DNA from: Clostridiales bacterium
GTDB lineage: Bacteria > Bacillota > Clostridia > Oscillospirales > Oscillospiraceae
Assembly: GCA_029010715.1 (NCBI GenBank)
Contig: JAQXKZ010000013.1
Span: forward strand, 1-41,544
DNA: 41,544 nucleotides
Direction: 5' to 3'
This document shows, one piece after another, positions 16,204 to 23,544 of this stretch. How positions within the stretch are numbered: the stretch's first letter is position 1; each line of letters opens with the position of its first letter. The notes under the pieces were generated by a model. The model searched no databases and was not told the DNA's origin. It was given only the letters and a program-made list of their open reading frames with translations. The position numbers were made by a program, and so were the translations under genes.

Positions 16204-16320
16204 AAAAGGTCAGAGGCCTGTCATTTCATACCCTGGTCGTGACGCGCGCTCCGCGCGCCGGCCCGAAACCGGTTAATGTCCTTAACCGGTTTTCGGTATG
16301 AGACGGACCCCTGACCTTTT
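16204..16320. repeat. 117-bp imperfect palindrome with nested hairpins, MITE-like
   Basis: The outer arms AAAAGGTCAG (16204-16213) and CTGACCTTTT (16311-16320) are perfect. Pairing continues inwards with a few mismatches to TCATACC (16226-16232) and GGTATGA (16295-16301). Inside lie a GCGCGC hairpin (about 16242-16258) and AAACCGGTTAA/TTAACCGGTTT (16266-16276/16282-16292). It fills the whole gap between two convergent genes. It may act as a bidirectional terminator or be a small non-autonomous mobile element; no clear target duplication was seen. Confidence 0.6.
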
Positions 16321-16339
16321 AATGACTGCCGTCAGGACC

Positions 16340-16585
16340 TCATATGAGCTCCCTGAGCTTTTCTATACATTCCGGGCACACGTTTCTGCCCCGGAATTCC
16401 ACTGTGTTTCTGACGCTGCCGCAGAAAACGCAGGCCGCCTGATATTTGCGAAGAATAATACCGTCACCATCGACATATATCTCAATCGGGTCCTTCACTT
16501 CAATACCCAGACAACGCCTGAGCTCAACAGGCAGGACAATACGTCCAAGCTCGTCTACTTTGCGGACGATGCCGGTGGATTTCAT
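16340..16585 (-). CDS. AbrB/SpoVT-type transition regulator with Cys-rich tail
   Basis: 81 residues. The N-terminus STGIVRKVDELGRIVLPVEL is the swapped-hairpin AbrB DNA-binding fold, shared by AbrB, Abh and SpoVT, which control the change from growth to stationary phase or sporulation. CVFCGS and CPECIEKL form a CxxC...CxxC pair in the tail, which suggests a small zinc ribbon; this tail is common in clostridial AbrB proteins and not in B. subtilis AbrB. The ATG at 16585 has AGGAGTG upstream. A palindrome at 16635-16649, in the presumed promoter, may be an autoregulatory site. The next gene rightwards is spmA, divergently transcribed. Confidence 0.9.
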   Translation of the reverse strand: MKSTGIVRKVDELGRIVLPVELRRCLGIEVKDPIEIYVDGDGIILRKYQAACVFCGSVRNTVEFRGRNVCPECIEKLRELI

Positions 16586-16634
16586 TGTATATCACTCCTT
16601 TTTCCATAGTCTCCGGGGCATTACTCGGTCCCGG

Positions 16635-16649
16635 TATACTCTGAGTATA
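16635..16649. promoter_or_regulatory. Palindrome in the abrB-spmA divergent region
   Basis: TATACTC-T-GAGTATA, perfect 7-bp arms, 50 bp upstream of the AbrB-like start. TATACT on the minus strand could also serve as a -10 box. Confidence 0.45.
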
Positions 16650-16892
16650 ACATGAGCGGGGCCCCATTGATGGATTTTCTATGAATTATGGACGGCGGCT
16701 GAACCGGAATGTTCTCCGCTGTTTATACCGTCTGTTGCCAGGGGCTTTGAAGCGGCATGAGCGTGTCTCTGCAATTCAAAACCCTGCGCCATTTCGGCGT
16801 CGGAAGCCGACAACAGGCCTTACGGCTCAGCAAGGCTTGTTATTGCGTCTGACCGGTTTTCGGTATTACGTTACGGGAGGCTGAATCTCTGT
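16650..16892. other. Non-coding upstream region of spmA with hairpins
   Basis: No credible gene. AACAGGCCTT (16812-16821) pairs with AAGGCTTGTT (16832-16841) through one G-T pair, and a shorter GTCGG/CCGAC stem lies just before it. GACCGGTTTTCGGTAT (about 16849-16864) nearly repeats part of the 117-bp element at 16286-16299. It may be a structured spmA leader; no known riboswitch class was recognised. Confidence 0.35.
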
Positions 16893-17468
16893 ATGCTTGG
16901 CTATATTATTGTCGGGATGTATGTTCTCTCCGCGCTCTGCTCAATTCTGACCGGCAGCACCTCCGGGGCAGGCAGCGCCGTCATGGACGGCGCGCTCGCC
17001 GCCGTCAGCTTCGGCGTCTCCATCGCCGGCGCCATATGCCTCTGGAGCGCCGTAACGGAACTGCTGGAGCGCTGCGGCGCCGCCGCGGCGCTGTCGCGTC
17101 TCCTGCATCCGCTGCTGCGCCGCCTGTTCCCGCGCAGCTCTGGAGACAGAGAAGCGATGTCCGCTCTTTCCGAGAACGTCAGCGCCAATTTGCTGGGTCT
17201 CGGAAACGCCGCGACGCCGGCAGGCATCAGGGCTGCGAAGGCTATGGTCAGGCTCGGCGGCGACAGGGCCGTCAGGGATGAGCTGTGCACCCTCGTCGTG
17301 CTCAACACCGCCTCCATCCAGCTCGTTCCGACGACGATAGCCTCGGTGCGCGCCGCGGCCGGGGCCTCGTCCGCCTTCGACATCATGCCGGCGGTGTGGA
17401 TAAGCTCGGCCCTGTCTGTCACGGCGGGCCTTGCAGCCGCGGCGCTTTTGAAACGCTTGTGGCGGTGA
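16893..17468 (+). CDS. spmA: Spore maturation protein A
   Basis: 191 residues, hydrophobic. The Gate/nucleoside-recognition domain is visible: ISENVSANLLG-type motif SENVSANLLGLGNAATPAG near residue 90, then LVVLNTASIQLVPTTIASVR near 130. In Bacillus, SpmA and SpmB are membrane proteins of the mother cell needed for normal dehydration of the spore core. The GTGA overlap with spmB (start 17465, stop 17466-17468) shows translational coupling. GGGAGG lies 12 nt upstream of the ATG, a slightly long spacing. It supports a spore-forming host. Confidence 0.93.
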   Translation: MLGYIIVGMYVLSALCSILTGSTSGAGSAVMDGALAAVSFGVSIAGAICLWSAVTELLERCGAAAALSRLLHPLLRRLFPRSSGDREAMSALSENVSANLLGLGNAATPAGIRAAKAMVRLGGDRAVRDELCTLVVLNTASIQLVPTTIASVRAAAGASSAFDIMPAVWISSALSVTAGLAAAALLKRLWR

Positions 17469-17986
17469 GCGCCCTCGCCGATCTCACCGCGCCGCTTATA
17501 ATAGGCGCGGCCTGTATAGCCGGGCTGTGCGCGGACGTGGATATATTTGCCGCGATGACCGCAGGCGCGAAGAAGGGTCTGCGGGTCGTGCTTGACATTC
17601 TGCCGGCGCTCCTGGTGCTGTTTCCGGCAATATACATGCTGCGCGCATCCGGGCTGCCGGATGTGCTTTGCGGGCTGCTGCGTCCGCTGCTGAGCGCCCT
17701 CGGTATACCGGAGGAAACCGTCCTTTTGATACTGCTGCGGCCTGTGTCGGGCAGCGCGGCGCTCTCTGCCGCGGCTGACATAATCGCCCGCTGCGGGCCG
17801 GACTCTCTTGCCGGACGCACCGCGGCGGTAATGAGCGGCTCGAGCGAGACTACCTTCTATGTCATTGCCGTCTACTTTACGGCCGCCGGCGTCAGGGACA
17901 GCCGCTGGGCCGTGCCGGCCGCGCTCTTTGCGGATCTTGTGTGCTTTCTGGCCTCGGCCTGGGTATGCCGCCTGTTCTGGGGCTGA
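17465..17986 (+). CDS. spmB: Spore maturation protein B
   Basis: 173 residues from GTG at 17465, overlapping the spmA stop by GTGA; a GTG at 17459 is also possible. Typical SpmB features: PLIIGAACIAGL, KKGLRVVLDILPALLVLFPA, LRPVSGSAALSAA, and SGSSETTFYVIAVYFTAAGV, the last a hallmark of the family. Length matches B. subtilis SpmB (178). Acts with SpmA in spore core dehydration, probably in the membrane; the exact transport substrate is not known. Confidence 0.93.
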   Translation: MSALADLTAPLIIGAACIAGLCADVDIFAAMTAGAKKGLRVVLDILPALLVLFPAIYMLRASGLPDVLCGLLRPLLSALGIPEETVLLILLRPVSGSAALSAAADIIARCGPDSLAGRTAAVMSGSSETTFYVIAVYFTAAGVRDSRWAVPAALFADLVCFLASAWVCRLFWG

Positions 17987-17997
17987 AGCCATGATAC

Positions 17998-18027
17998 TTG
18001 CGGTAAACGCCCGGGGCATGGTATGAT
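17998..18027 (+). promoter_or_regulatory. Promoter of yitT-like gene
   Basis: TTGCGG (17998-18003), 18-bp spacer, TATGAT (18022-18027), 42 bp before the ATG. Confidence 0.55.
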
Positions 18028-18068
18028 ATATACATAAGACAGGAAAACGGACGTACGGAGGATAAGCT

Positions 18069-18923
18069 ATGAAAAAAACGGGCTTTCTGCCTGTAGCGGC
18101 GGATATAGGTATGTGCATCGCCGGCAGCGCGCTCGTGGCGGTCTCGCTGTCGGTCTTTACGGTTCCGGCGGAAATAGCCCCAGGCGGCGTGTCCGGCCTT
18201 GCTACGGCGCTGGCCTATATAAGCCCGGTGAAGGTCAGCGCGTGGAACGTGATACTCAATGTGCCGCTTATGCTGGCCGCGTGGCACACGCTCGGCAAAA
18301 GACCTCTGCTTATGACGCTGCTGAGCACACTGCTGCTGTCGGTGTTCATTGAGCTCAGCGACAGTCTGCTTCCCGGCTACGGCGGAGAGCGGCTGCTCGC
18401 CTCTGTGTTCGGCGGCGCGCTGACGGGCTTGGGCGTAGGGCTGCTGTTTCTCCGCAATATCAGCACCGGGGGCACGGACCTCGCGGCGCTGCTTCTGAAA
18501 AAGGTTTTCCCGAACGTGCCGAACGGTACGCTGCTGCTCGTCATCGACGGGGCCGTTGTGGTGGTCGCGGTCTGCATCTTCCGCGATATAGACGTGGCGC
18601 TCTATTCCGCTATAGCCATTCTTGTCTCGTCTAAGATAATTGACGCGCTGGCGCAGGGCGTCGATTACGCCAAGGTCATATACATTGTTACCGACAGGGG
18701 CGAGGAGCTCTCGCGCGTTCTGAACGCGGGCACCGACAGGGGCAACACGCTCATACCGGCGCTGGGCGGCTACACCATGGGAGACAAGCATGTGGTCATC
18801 ACGGTCACAAAGCGCAGCATGCTCGCGCAGACCCTGCGTCTCATTAAGCAGACGGACCCGGCAGCCTTTACCTTTGTCACCGACTCCACCGAAGTCCACG
18901 GCGAGGGCTTCAAAACCGACTGA
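18069..18923 (+). CDS. YitT family membrane protein (DUF161/DUF2179)
   Basis: 284 residues; GGAGG precedes the ATG. Five or so membrane helices make up residues about 10-190, including GSALVAVSLSVFTVPAEIAPGG near the start and ISTGGTDLAALLL in the middle, both typical of the YitT family. The cytosolic DUF2179 domain follows (VIYIVTDRGEELSRVL ... FVTDSTEVHGEGF). Function of the family is unknown; it is widespread in Firmicutes with many paralogues. It is monocistronic, with hairpins downstream at 18950-18976 and 19069-19135. Confidence 0.88.
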   Translation: MKKTGFLPVAADIGMCIAGSALVAVSLSVFTVPAEIAPGGVSGLATALAYISPVKVSAWNVILNVPLMLAAWHTLGKRPLLMTLLSTLLLSVFIELSDSLLPGYGGERLLASVFGGALTGLGVGLLFLRNISTGGTDLAALLLKKVFPNVPNGTLLLVIDGAVVVVAVCIFRDIDVALYSAIAILVSSKIIDALAQGVDYAKVIYIVTDRGEELSRVLNAGTDRGNTLIPALGGYTMGDKHVVITVTKRSMLAQTLRLIKQTDPAAFTFVTDSTEVHGEGFKTD

Positions 18924-19068
18924 TATAAACCCGGTTATTCGCTTTGAACGCTTCCGGGCGCTTCACGCCCCGAAGCCGCGCGGAGGTGCGCCGTCACGCC
19001 TCATGCGCCGCACAGCGTGCCTGCTGCGCTGTAATAAGCCTTAAAAGCCCTTATAAGGCTCAGGTATA

Positions 19069-19135
19069 AAACTTCATGCGCAGGATTGCGCACCGCGATC
19101 ATGGGCAAAAGCCGGAGCGCATGAAGTTTTTTTCG
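19069..19135 (+). terminator. Terminator after yitT-like gene
   Basis: AAACTTCATGCGC (19069-19081) and GCGCATGAAGTTT (19117-19129) form a perfect 13-bp stem, with further T to 19133. The loop is 35 nt, longer than usual. Confidence 0.6.
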
Positions 19136-19198
19136 CTTGCCCCAAAGGGGCGGGATAATGGCGCATCTTGTTGTTTGCTATGCTTTTGCATGGCAAAC

Positions 19199-19240
19199 AA
19201 AGCAGCAATGCACCGGTACTGACCGGTGCATTGCTGCTTT
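19199..19240. terminator. 19-bp hairpin, terminator of the glycosyltransferase operon
   Basis: AAAGCAGCAATGCACCGGT (19199-19217) and its exact complement (19222-19240) flank a 4-nt loop. It lies 6 nt past the stop of the minus-strand glycosyltransferase. Confidence 0.85.
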
Positions 19241-19245
19241 ATTTG

Positions 19246-20211
19246 TTACTTTTCCGCCTGATCTTCTTCCCAGGTGCGTTCGCTGATTATATAACGCGGG
19301 CGCTGCTTTGTCTCCATATATATCTTGCCGATATACTCGCCTATGATGCCGAGGCATATAAGCTGCACGCCGCCGACGAAGCATACGATGCAGGTCATGC
19401 TGGCCCAGCCGGCAATGGCTCTGCCGCAGAGCGCGGTGACGATCGCCCAGACGCAGCCGATAAAGCTCACCAGGGCGACAAAGACGCCGAAGCCCATGAT
19501 GAGCTGCAGCGGCTTGACAGAGAGGCTCGTAATGCCGTCGACCGCAAGGGCGATCATCTTTTTGAGCGGATAGTGGCTCTCCCCGGCGATACGCTCTGCG
19601 CGGGAGTAGCTGACGCTGGTGCTCTTGAAGCCCACAAGCGGGATAAGGCCCCGCAGGAAGAGGTTGACCTCCCTGAAGTTTGCAAACTCCTTGAGGACGC
19701 GGGCGCTGATAAGCCGGTAGTCTGCATGGTTGTATACTACATCGGCGCCCATCGCGGCGAGGAACTTGTAGAAGCTCTGCGCCGTGAAGCGTTTGAAGAA
19801 GGTGTCGGTCTCGCGGCTGGAGCGCACGCCGTATACGACCTCGCAGCCGTCGTGATAAGCGTCGACCATCGCGTCCATCGCGTTGATGTCGTCCTGACCG
19901 TCGCAGTCTATGGATATGGTGATGTCGCACTTGTCCTTGGCCTCCATGAGTCCGGCAAGCACGGCGTTCTGGTGGCCGCGGTTGCGGCTCTGGCTGATGC
20001 CGATATAGTGCTCGTCAGCTTTGGCAAGCTCCTCTATAATGCTCCATGTTCTGTCCCTGCTGCCGTCATTGACGAAGAGCACGCGGCTGTCGGCGCTGAT
20101 TTTGCCGGCGGCGGAGAGCGAATTAAGCTTTTCGAGAAACATCGGCGCGGTGATTGGGAGCACCTCCTGCTCGTTGTAGCAGGGTATTACGATGTAAAGT
20201 CTGGGTGTCAT
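19246..20211 (-). CDS. GT2 glycosyltransferase, GtrB/DPM-like, polyprenyl-phosphate sugar transferase
   Basis: 321 residues from the ATG at 20211; AAGGAGG lies 5 nt upstream. N-terminal GT-A domain: LYIVIPCYNEQEVLP, then FVNDGSRDRTW and ISIDCDGQDD, the metal and nucleotide-sugar motifs. FLRGLIPLVGF lies near residue 195. Two membrane helices close the protein (about 235-300). This architecture belongs to GtrB/YkcC-like enzymes, which move a sugar from UDP- or GDP-sugar to polyprenyl phosphate on the inner face of the membrane. It overlaps the upstream membrane glycosyltransferase by ATGA (20208-20211), so the pair is co-translated. The sugar is not known. Confidence 0.85.
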   Translation of the reverse strand: MTPRLYIVIPCYNEQEVLPITAPMFLEKLNSLSAAGKISADSRVLFVNDGSRDRTWSIIEELAKADEHYIGISQSRNRGHQNAVLAGLMEAKDKCDITISIDCDGQDDINAMDAMVDAYHDGCEVVYGVRSSRETDTFFKRFTAQSFYKFLAAMGADVVYNHADYRLISARVLKEFANFREVNLFLRGLIPLVGFKSTSVSYSRAERIAGESHYPLKKMIALAVDGITSLSVKPLQLIMGFGVFVALVSFIGCVWAIVTALCGRAIAGWASMTCIVCFVGGVQLICLGIIGEYIGKIYMETKQRPRYIISERTWEEDQAEK

Positions 20212-21659
20212 ACAGACCTCCTTGGTGTTTTGCCGCCGCCGCACAGCGCGAACGCGGCAAGAATTATCAATACCGGGATTATTGAATAGTGGTACCGGCT
20301 GGACACCTCGACGAGCATATGCGCGAGGGTCAGGCCGAGCATATACAGTGCCGGAAGCAGGCATGAACTGAGCGAAGAGCCCCGGCGGAGAACCGTCGCT
20401 CCGCGCATGGCCAGCAGCATTACGCCGTAGTAAAAAATGTTGCACAGGACCATGCAGAGCTTCACGAACAGCTCCGGCCTCGTAAATCGGTAGGTATAGC
20501 CGCCGAGCTCATCGTTGCCCATGAAGGCGAAGAGCTTGTTTGCGAAAAGACGCCCGAAATCAATGCCGGAGGACAGGCGTTCCCTGAGATGTGGCAGCAT
20601 ATCCTGCTGTGCCTGGCTCGCCGTTGTGCCGGGTCGGCCGAGATATGAAAACAGCAGGTCCATGTCGTCTGCGCTCCACTGGCCCTGAGTCTCCTCGTTG
20701 AAGCCCACATATATATTATAGACCGGAAATGACGCCGGCTCCATACCAAGCACATTTTCCACATGCCTGTCCCAGAATATACCCGTTACCTTATATATGC
20801 TCAGCAGCGCGACCGCGATCACGAGCCATAGCTTCCACTGCGCCCCTGAGCTCAGATCCCCTCCGCGCAGTAAGAGCAGCCAGAGCACGAGCGCTATGAT
20901 GAGTATCGCGGAGATCGGGCGGACGATGTTGACCGCGCGCAGCAGCAGTCCGAGCGCGAGGCCCGCGGGCAGGGCGGGCAGCAGCCCGGCGCAGAGCTCC
21001 ACGCGGCGCTGCTCAATAATGACGACCATATAGAACAGCAGCAGTATCAGACAGGTGTAGAGCGGCTCGGAGAAAACCAGTGGGTTCAGCATCAGCTTCG
21101 ACGGGCAGAGCGCCCAGAGCAGAAAGGCCATCGCCGCCGTCCTCATATTGCTCAGGCGCAGGCAGATGCCGAAGATAAGCAGCCCGCTCAGGCAGGTCAG
21201 CGCGACGTTTATAAGCGCGGCGACCATGACATGCTCGCCGAATATTCTGATAAAAAGGCTCAGAAAAGTGGAGCAGCCGAGTATATGCGGGTACATCGCG
21301 ATGTACCACGGGGCCTGGATCTCGCCGCCGGTCGCAAGCGCGCAGGCGCACTGCCAGTAGGTCTCGTAATCGCTGAAAGGCTCTATCCGCACGGTCAGCA
21401 CCCATATAAGATTTATCACCGCGCAGAACACGCTCAGCAGCATGGCGGCCTTCTTGACGCTCCATGCGGCAAACAGTCCGTCTCCCGCGCGCCGGCAGAG
21501 AAAATACAGACCCAGCGCCCAAAATGCGCCTGACAGCAGCGCCAGCAGGTAAGAGTGTGCCTCCATTCCCCTCATAACGGTCAGCGCAAGTGCCGCGGCC
21601 ATTATGAGCAGCAGAATGCCCAGCATTATTTTTCTGAATATATCCGAGGCTCTTTCCAT
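20208..21659 (-). CDS. GT-C-type membrane glycosyltransferase
   Basis: 483 residues, about 10-12 hydrophobic helices. An acidic pair in the first outer loop (PFSDYETYWQ, about residue 95) fits the Asp/Glu catalytic loop of GT-C enzymes, which use polyprenyl-phosphate sugars outside the membrane. A soluble loop with VGFNEETQGQWSADDMD occupies about residues 300-350. It is paired by a 4-nt overlap with the GT2 gene that would make its lipid-linked donor, as in Gtr-type modification of surface glycans. The acceptor (teichoic acid, capsule or protein) is unknown. The gene starts the operon; no strong promoter was identified, only a TATAAT-like box near 21710. Confidence 0.7.
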   Translation of the reverse strand: MERASDIFRKIMLGILLLIMAAALALTVMRGMEAHSYLLALLSGAFWALGLYFLCRRAGDGLFAAWSVKKAAMLLSVFCAVINLIWVLTVRIEPFSDYETYWQCACALATGGEIQAPWYIAMYPHILGCSTFLSLFIRIFGEHVMVAALINVALTCLSGLLIFGICLRLSNMRTAAMAFLLWALCPSKLMLNPLVFSEPLYTCLILLLFYMVVIIEQRRVELCAGLLPALPAGLALGLLLRAVNIVRPISAILIIALVLWLLLLRGGDLSSGAQWKLWLVIAVALLSIYKVTGIFWDRHVENVLGMEPASFPVYNIYVGFNEETQGQWSADDMDLLFSYLGRPGTTASQAQQDMLPHLRERLSSGIDFGRLFANKLFAFMGNDELGGYTYRFTRPELFVKLCMVLCNIFYYGVMLLAMRGATVLRRGSSLSSCLLPALYMLGLTLAHMLVEVSSRYHYSIIPVLIILAAFALCGGGKTPRRSV

Positions 21660-21761
21660 CTTTAAGTATAACCGCCTGTCTATTCTGCAGCATCAGTGCA
21701 GTGGATGTTATATTATATTCCTGATAAGGGATGCCGTCAAGGAAATCGAGGGCGGCGCAGG

Positions 21762-21789
21762 AAAAGAGCCGGCGCTTTTGGGCGCCGGC
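21762..21789 (-). terminator. Terminator of the APC permease gene
   Basis: GCCGGCGC (21768-21775) pairs with GCGCCGGC (21782-21789); on the minus strand the stem is followed by TCTTTTC. Confidence 0.7.
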
Positions 21790-21803
21790 CCCCGGAATTG
21801 CGC

Positions 21804-23246
21804 TTATTCTGTCTTAATGTCCCCTGCGTCCTTTCTGCGGAACAGATAGCCTAAGAACATGATTACGGCGAAAACGATGAGGTACCAGAAGTTCTCCATC
21901 CTGTGGCCGACCAGGCAGGCATAGACCATGAACAGAGAACCGGCGACAGCCAGGGAGGGGATGATATAGCGGCGCAGGGTGCTCTCTCCCTTGGCCTTGC
22001 GCATCCACTGGATGAAAATCGGCAGATACATGGCATATATCGTGATGATCGGCAGCTCGGAGGAATCGAACATGAACGGGACGCTTTCAAATGCCGTGCC
22101 CTTGAAGGCGATTGTTCCGCTCCAGGTACCGGCCAGATTCGAGAGGTAGAAGTACACGCCCCATATTGCGCAGAACAGCAGGCCGATAATGGCGGAGTTG
22201 GTGGGCATGTTGGAGACCCTGTCTACCTGACCGAAGAGTCCGGGCTTGGGTCCCTCGCCGCGTGCGGCGAGAGAGTACATGCCGCGGCAGCAGCCGAGCA
22301 TCAGGCCGTTCATGGTCCCCATGCAGGAAATGGCGATAAAGAGGTTGAGTATATTGCCGAGCACGCCGCCGAAGATGTTGGTGAACGCAGTGGTCGCGCC
22401 GTCGTTCATCAGCACGTCGACGGTCGCACCGCCGGCAACGCCGACATAATAAGCTATGTAGGTGACGATTATAACGAGTCCGCCGATGACGAGCGCGCGG
22501 GGCAGATTGCGCTTGGAATCCTTGAGCTCGGCGTTGATGGAGGTGGCTATGATCCATCCCTCATAAGCAAAGGACGTCGCGCAGACGGCAGACAGCAGGG
22601 GCGCGCCGATTCTGCCGCCGGCGGAGGCGGTGGCAAAGTTGCTGGCGAGCATGTGCGTCGGGCTCACAAGTCCGGCGATAATGCCGACCACGGCCATCAG
22701 AAACAGCGGGATCAGCTTGATGACAGTGGTGGTCGTCTGGAATTCGCCAGCGAGCTTCGGCGAGAGTGAGTTGACCACGTAGGCGCAGACAAGGAAGAAC
22801 AGCATCAGGGCCAGGCATTCGGGCCCTATGACGCAGCCGCCCTCGGAAGCCGGGATCACAAGCGGGAAATCCGGCCAGCAGGAGGTTATGAACACGAGCG
22901 TGTATCGGGCGGAGAGCCAGGCGAGCACGGAGGTCAGCGTGGGGGAATATACCGTGGTCATGAACCAGCCGATATAGTAACCGTACTTCCGGCTGACGGT
23001 GGCCTCGGCATAGTCGATGATGCCGTTGACCTTTTCATACTTCTGCGCCATGGCCGAGAAGGCCAGTATGCAGATGAGCATGATAACGCCGCCTATGATC
23101 CAGGCAAGTATACCGAGGGGCATATTGCCTTCGGTCTTCTGCAGCACGGTCTGGGCCTTGAAGAACACGCCGGAGCCGATAACTATGCCGACGACCATGC
23201 ATATTGCCGTGAACAGACCGTACTTTTTTTCAAGTTTGTTTTCCAT
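21804..23246 (-). CDS. APC-superfamily amino-acid permease
   Basis: 480 residues; AGGAGAGG lies upstream of the ATG. The first helix holds the substrate-binding glycine motif (VVGIVIGSGVFFKA, residues about 17-31) of the APC family, and 12 helices follow. LKDSKRNLPRALVIGG near residue 230 is a typical loop of LAT-type members. It imports an amino acid or related cation; specificity is not readable. The upstream region has two promoters and two TGTACA palindromes (see 23289-23504), so expression is probably repressed by some regulator, perhaps responding to the amino acid. Confidence 0.88.
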   Translation of the reverse strand: MENKLEKKYGLFTAICMVVGIVIGSGVFFKAQTVLQKTEGNMPLGILAWIIGGVIMLICILAFSAMAQKYEKVNGIIDYAEATVSRKYGYYIGWFMTTVYSPTLTSVLAWLSARYTLVFITSCWPDFPLVIPASEGGCVIGPECLALMLFFLVCAYVVNSLSPKLAGEFQTTTTVIKLIPLFLMAVVGIIAGLVSPTHMLASNFATASAGGRIGAPLLSAVCATSFAYEGWIIATSINAELKDSKRNLPRALVIGGLVIIVTYIAYYVGVAGGATVDVLMNDGATTAFTNIFGGVLGNILNLFIAISCMGTMNGLMLGCCRGMYSLAARGEGPKPGLFGQVDRVSNMPTNSAIIGLLFCAIWGVYFYLSNLAGTWSGTIAFKGTAFESVPFMFDSSELPIITIYAMYLPIFIQWMRKAKGESTLRRYIIPSLAVAGSLFMVYACLVGHRMENFWYLIVFAVIMFLGYLFRRKDAGDIKTE

Positions 23247-23268
23247 TTCTTCCTCTCCTGTATTTTTA

Positions 23269-23304
23269 TTTATATAGACACAGTAATTTATATAGACACA
23301 GTAA
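23269..23304. repeat. Tandem 18-bp repeat in the permease leader
   Basis: TTTATATAGACACAGTAA occurs twice in direct succession (23269-23286, 23287-23304). The second copy supplies the -10 box of the proximal promoter. Confidence 0.85.
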
Positions 23305-23317
23305 AATCAGTATACAA
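23289..23317 (-). promoter_or_regulatory. Proximal promoter of the APC permease
   Basis: Reading leftwards: TTGTAT (23317-23312), 17-bp spacer, TATATA (23294-23289). Confidence 0.6.
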
Positions 23318-23453
23318 GAGTACGCGCGCCTGCCGGTACGTCTTTCCGCCGCTTTTGTCCTTCCGGTCCGATAGCCGGATTCATATCCGCGTCTCAAAAG
23401 TCAGGACTCACCCGAAGCTCCGTTGCTGTCAGCTCCGAAAGCATGTGTGTCCT

Positions 23454-23504
23454 TGTACACTGATGATATTGTTAAATATACTGCAGTGTACACTACAGCG
23501 TCAA
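23454..23504 (-). promoter_or_regulatory. Distal promoter of APC permease with two operator-like palindromes
   Basis: Reading leftwards: TTGACG (23504-23499), 18-bp spacer, TATATT (23480-23475). The spacer holds the perfect palindrome AGTGTACACT (23485-23494). A second TGTACA core lies at 23454-23459, near +10, with its centre 33 bp away, about three helical turns. This fits a repressor that binds both sites. The leader from here to the gene is about 220 nt; no T-box or known riboswitch signature was found in it. Confidence 0.6.
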
Positions 23505-23544
23505 CCGCGCAAAATAAATACCTGTAATAAGGAATCGGCATGTA

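Larger units (their letters stand above)
18924..19245. other. Gene-free interval between convergent genes
   Basis: No gene was seen. It carries three inverted repeats: GCTTCCGGGCG/CGCCCCGAAGC (18950-18960/18966-18976, one mismatch) and the two terminators listed at 19069-19135 and 19199-19240. A TTGTTTGC/GCAAACAA hairpin (about 19170-19200) abuts the last. Confidence 0.5.

Noticed and set aside
16681-16884. 67-codon frame upstream of spmA
   Set aside because: No RBS, no recognised motif, overlaps predicted hairpins; more likely non-coding.
16901-18118. 405-codon minus-strand frame over spmA-spmB
   Set aside because: Overlaps two well-supported genes and has low-complexity Arg/Ala composition.
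23247-23468. T-box or amino-acid riboswitch in the APC permease leader
   Set aside because: No GGUGG-type T-box sequence, no terminator/antiterminator pair and no known aptamer core were found in the leader.
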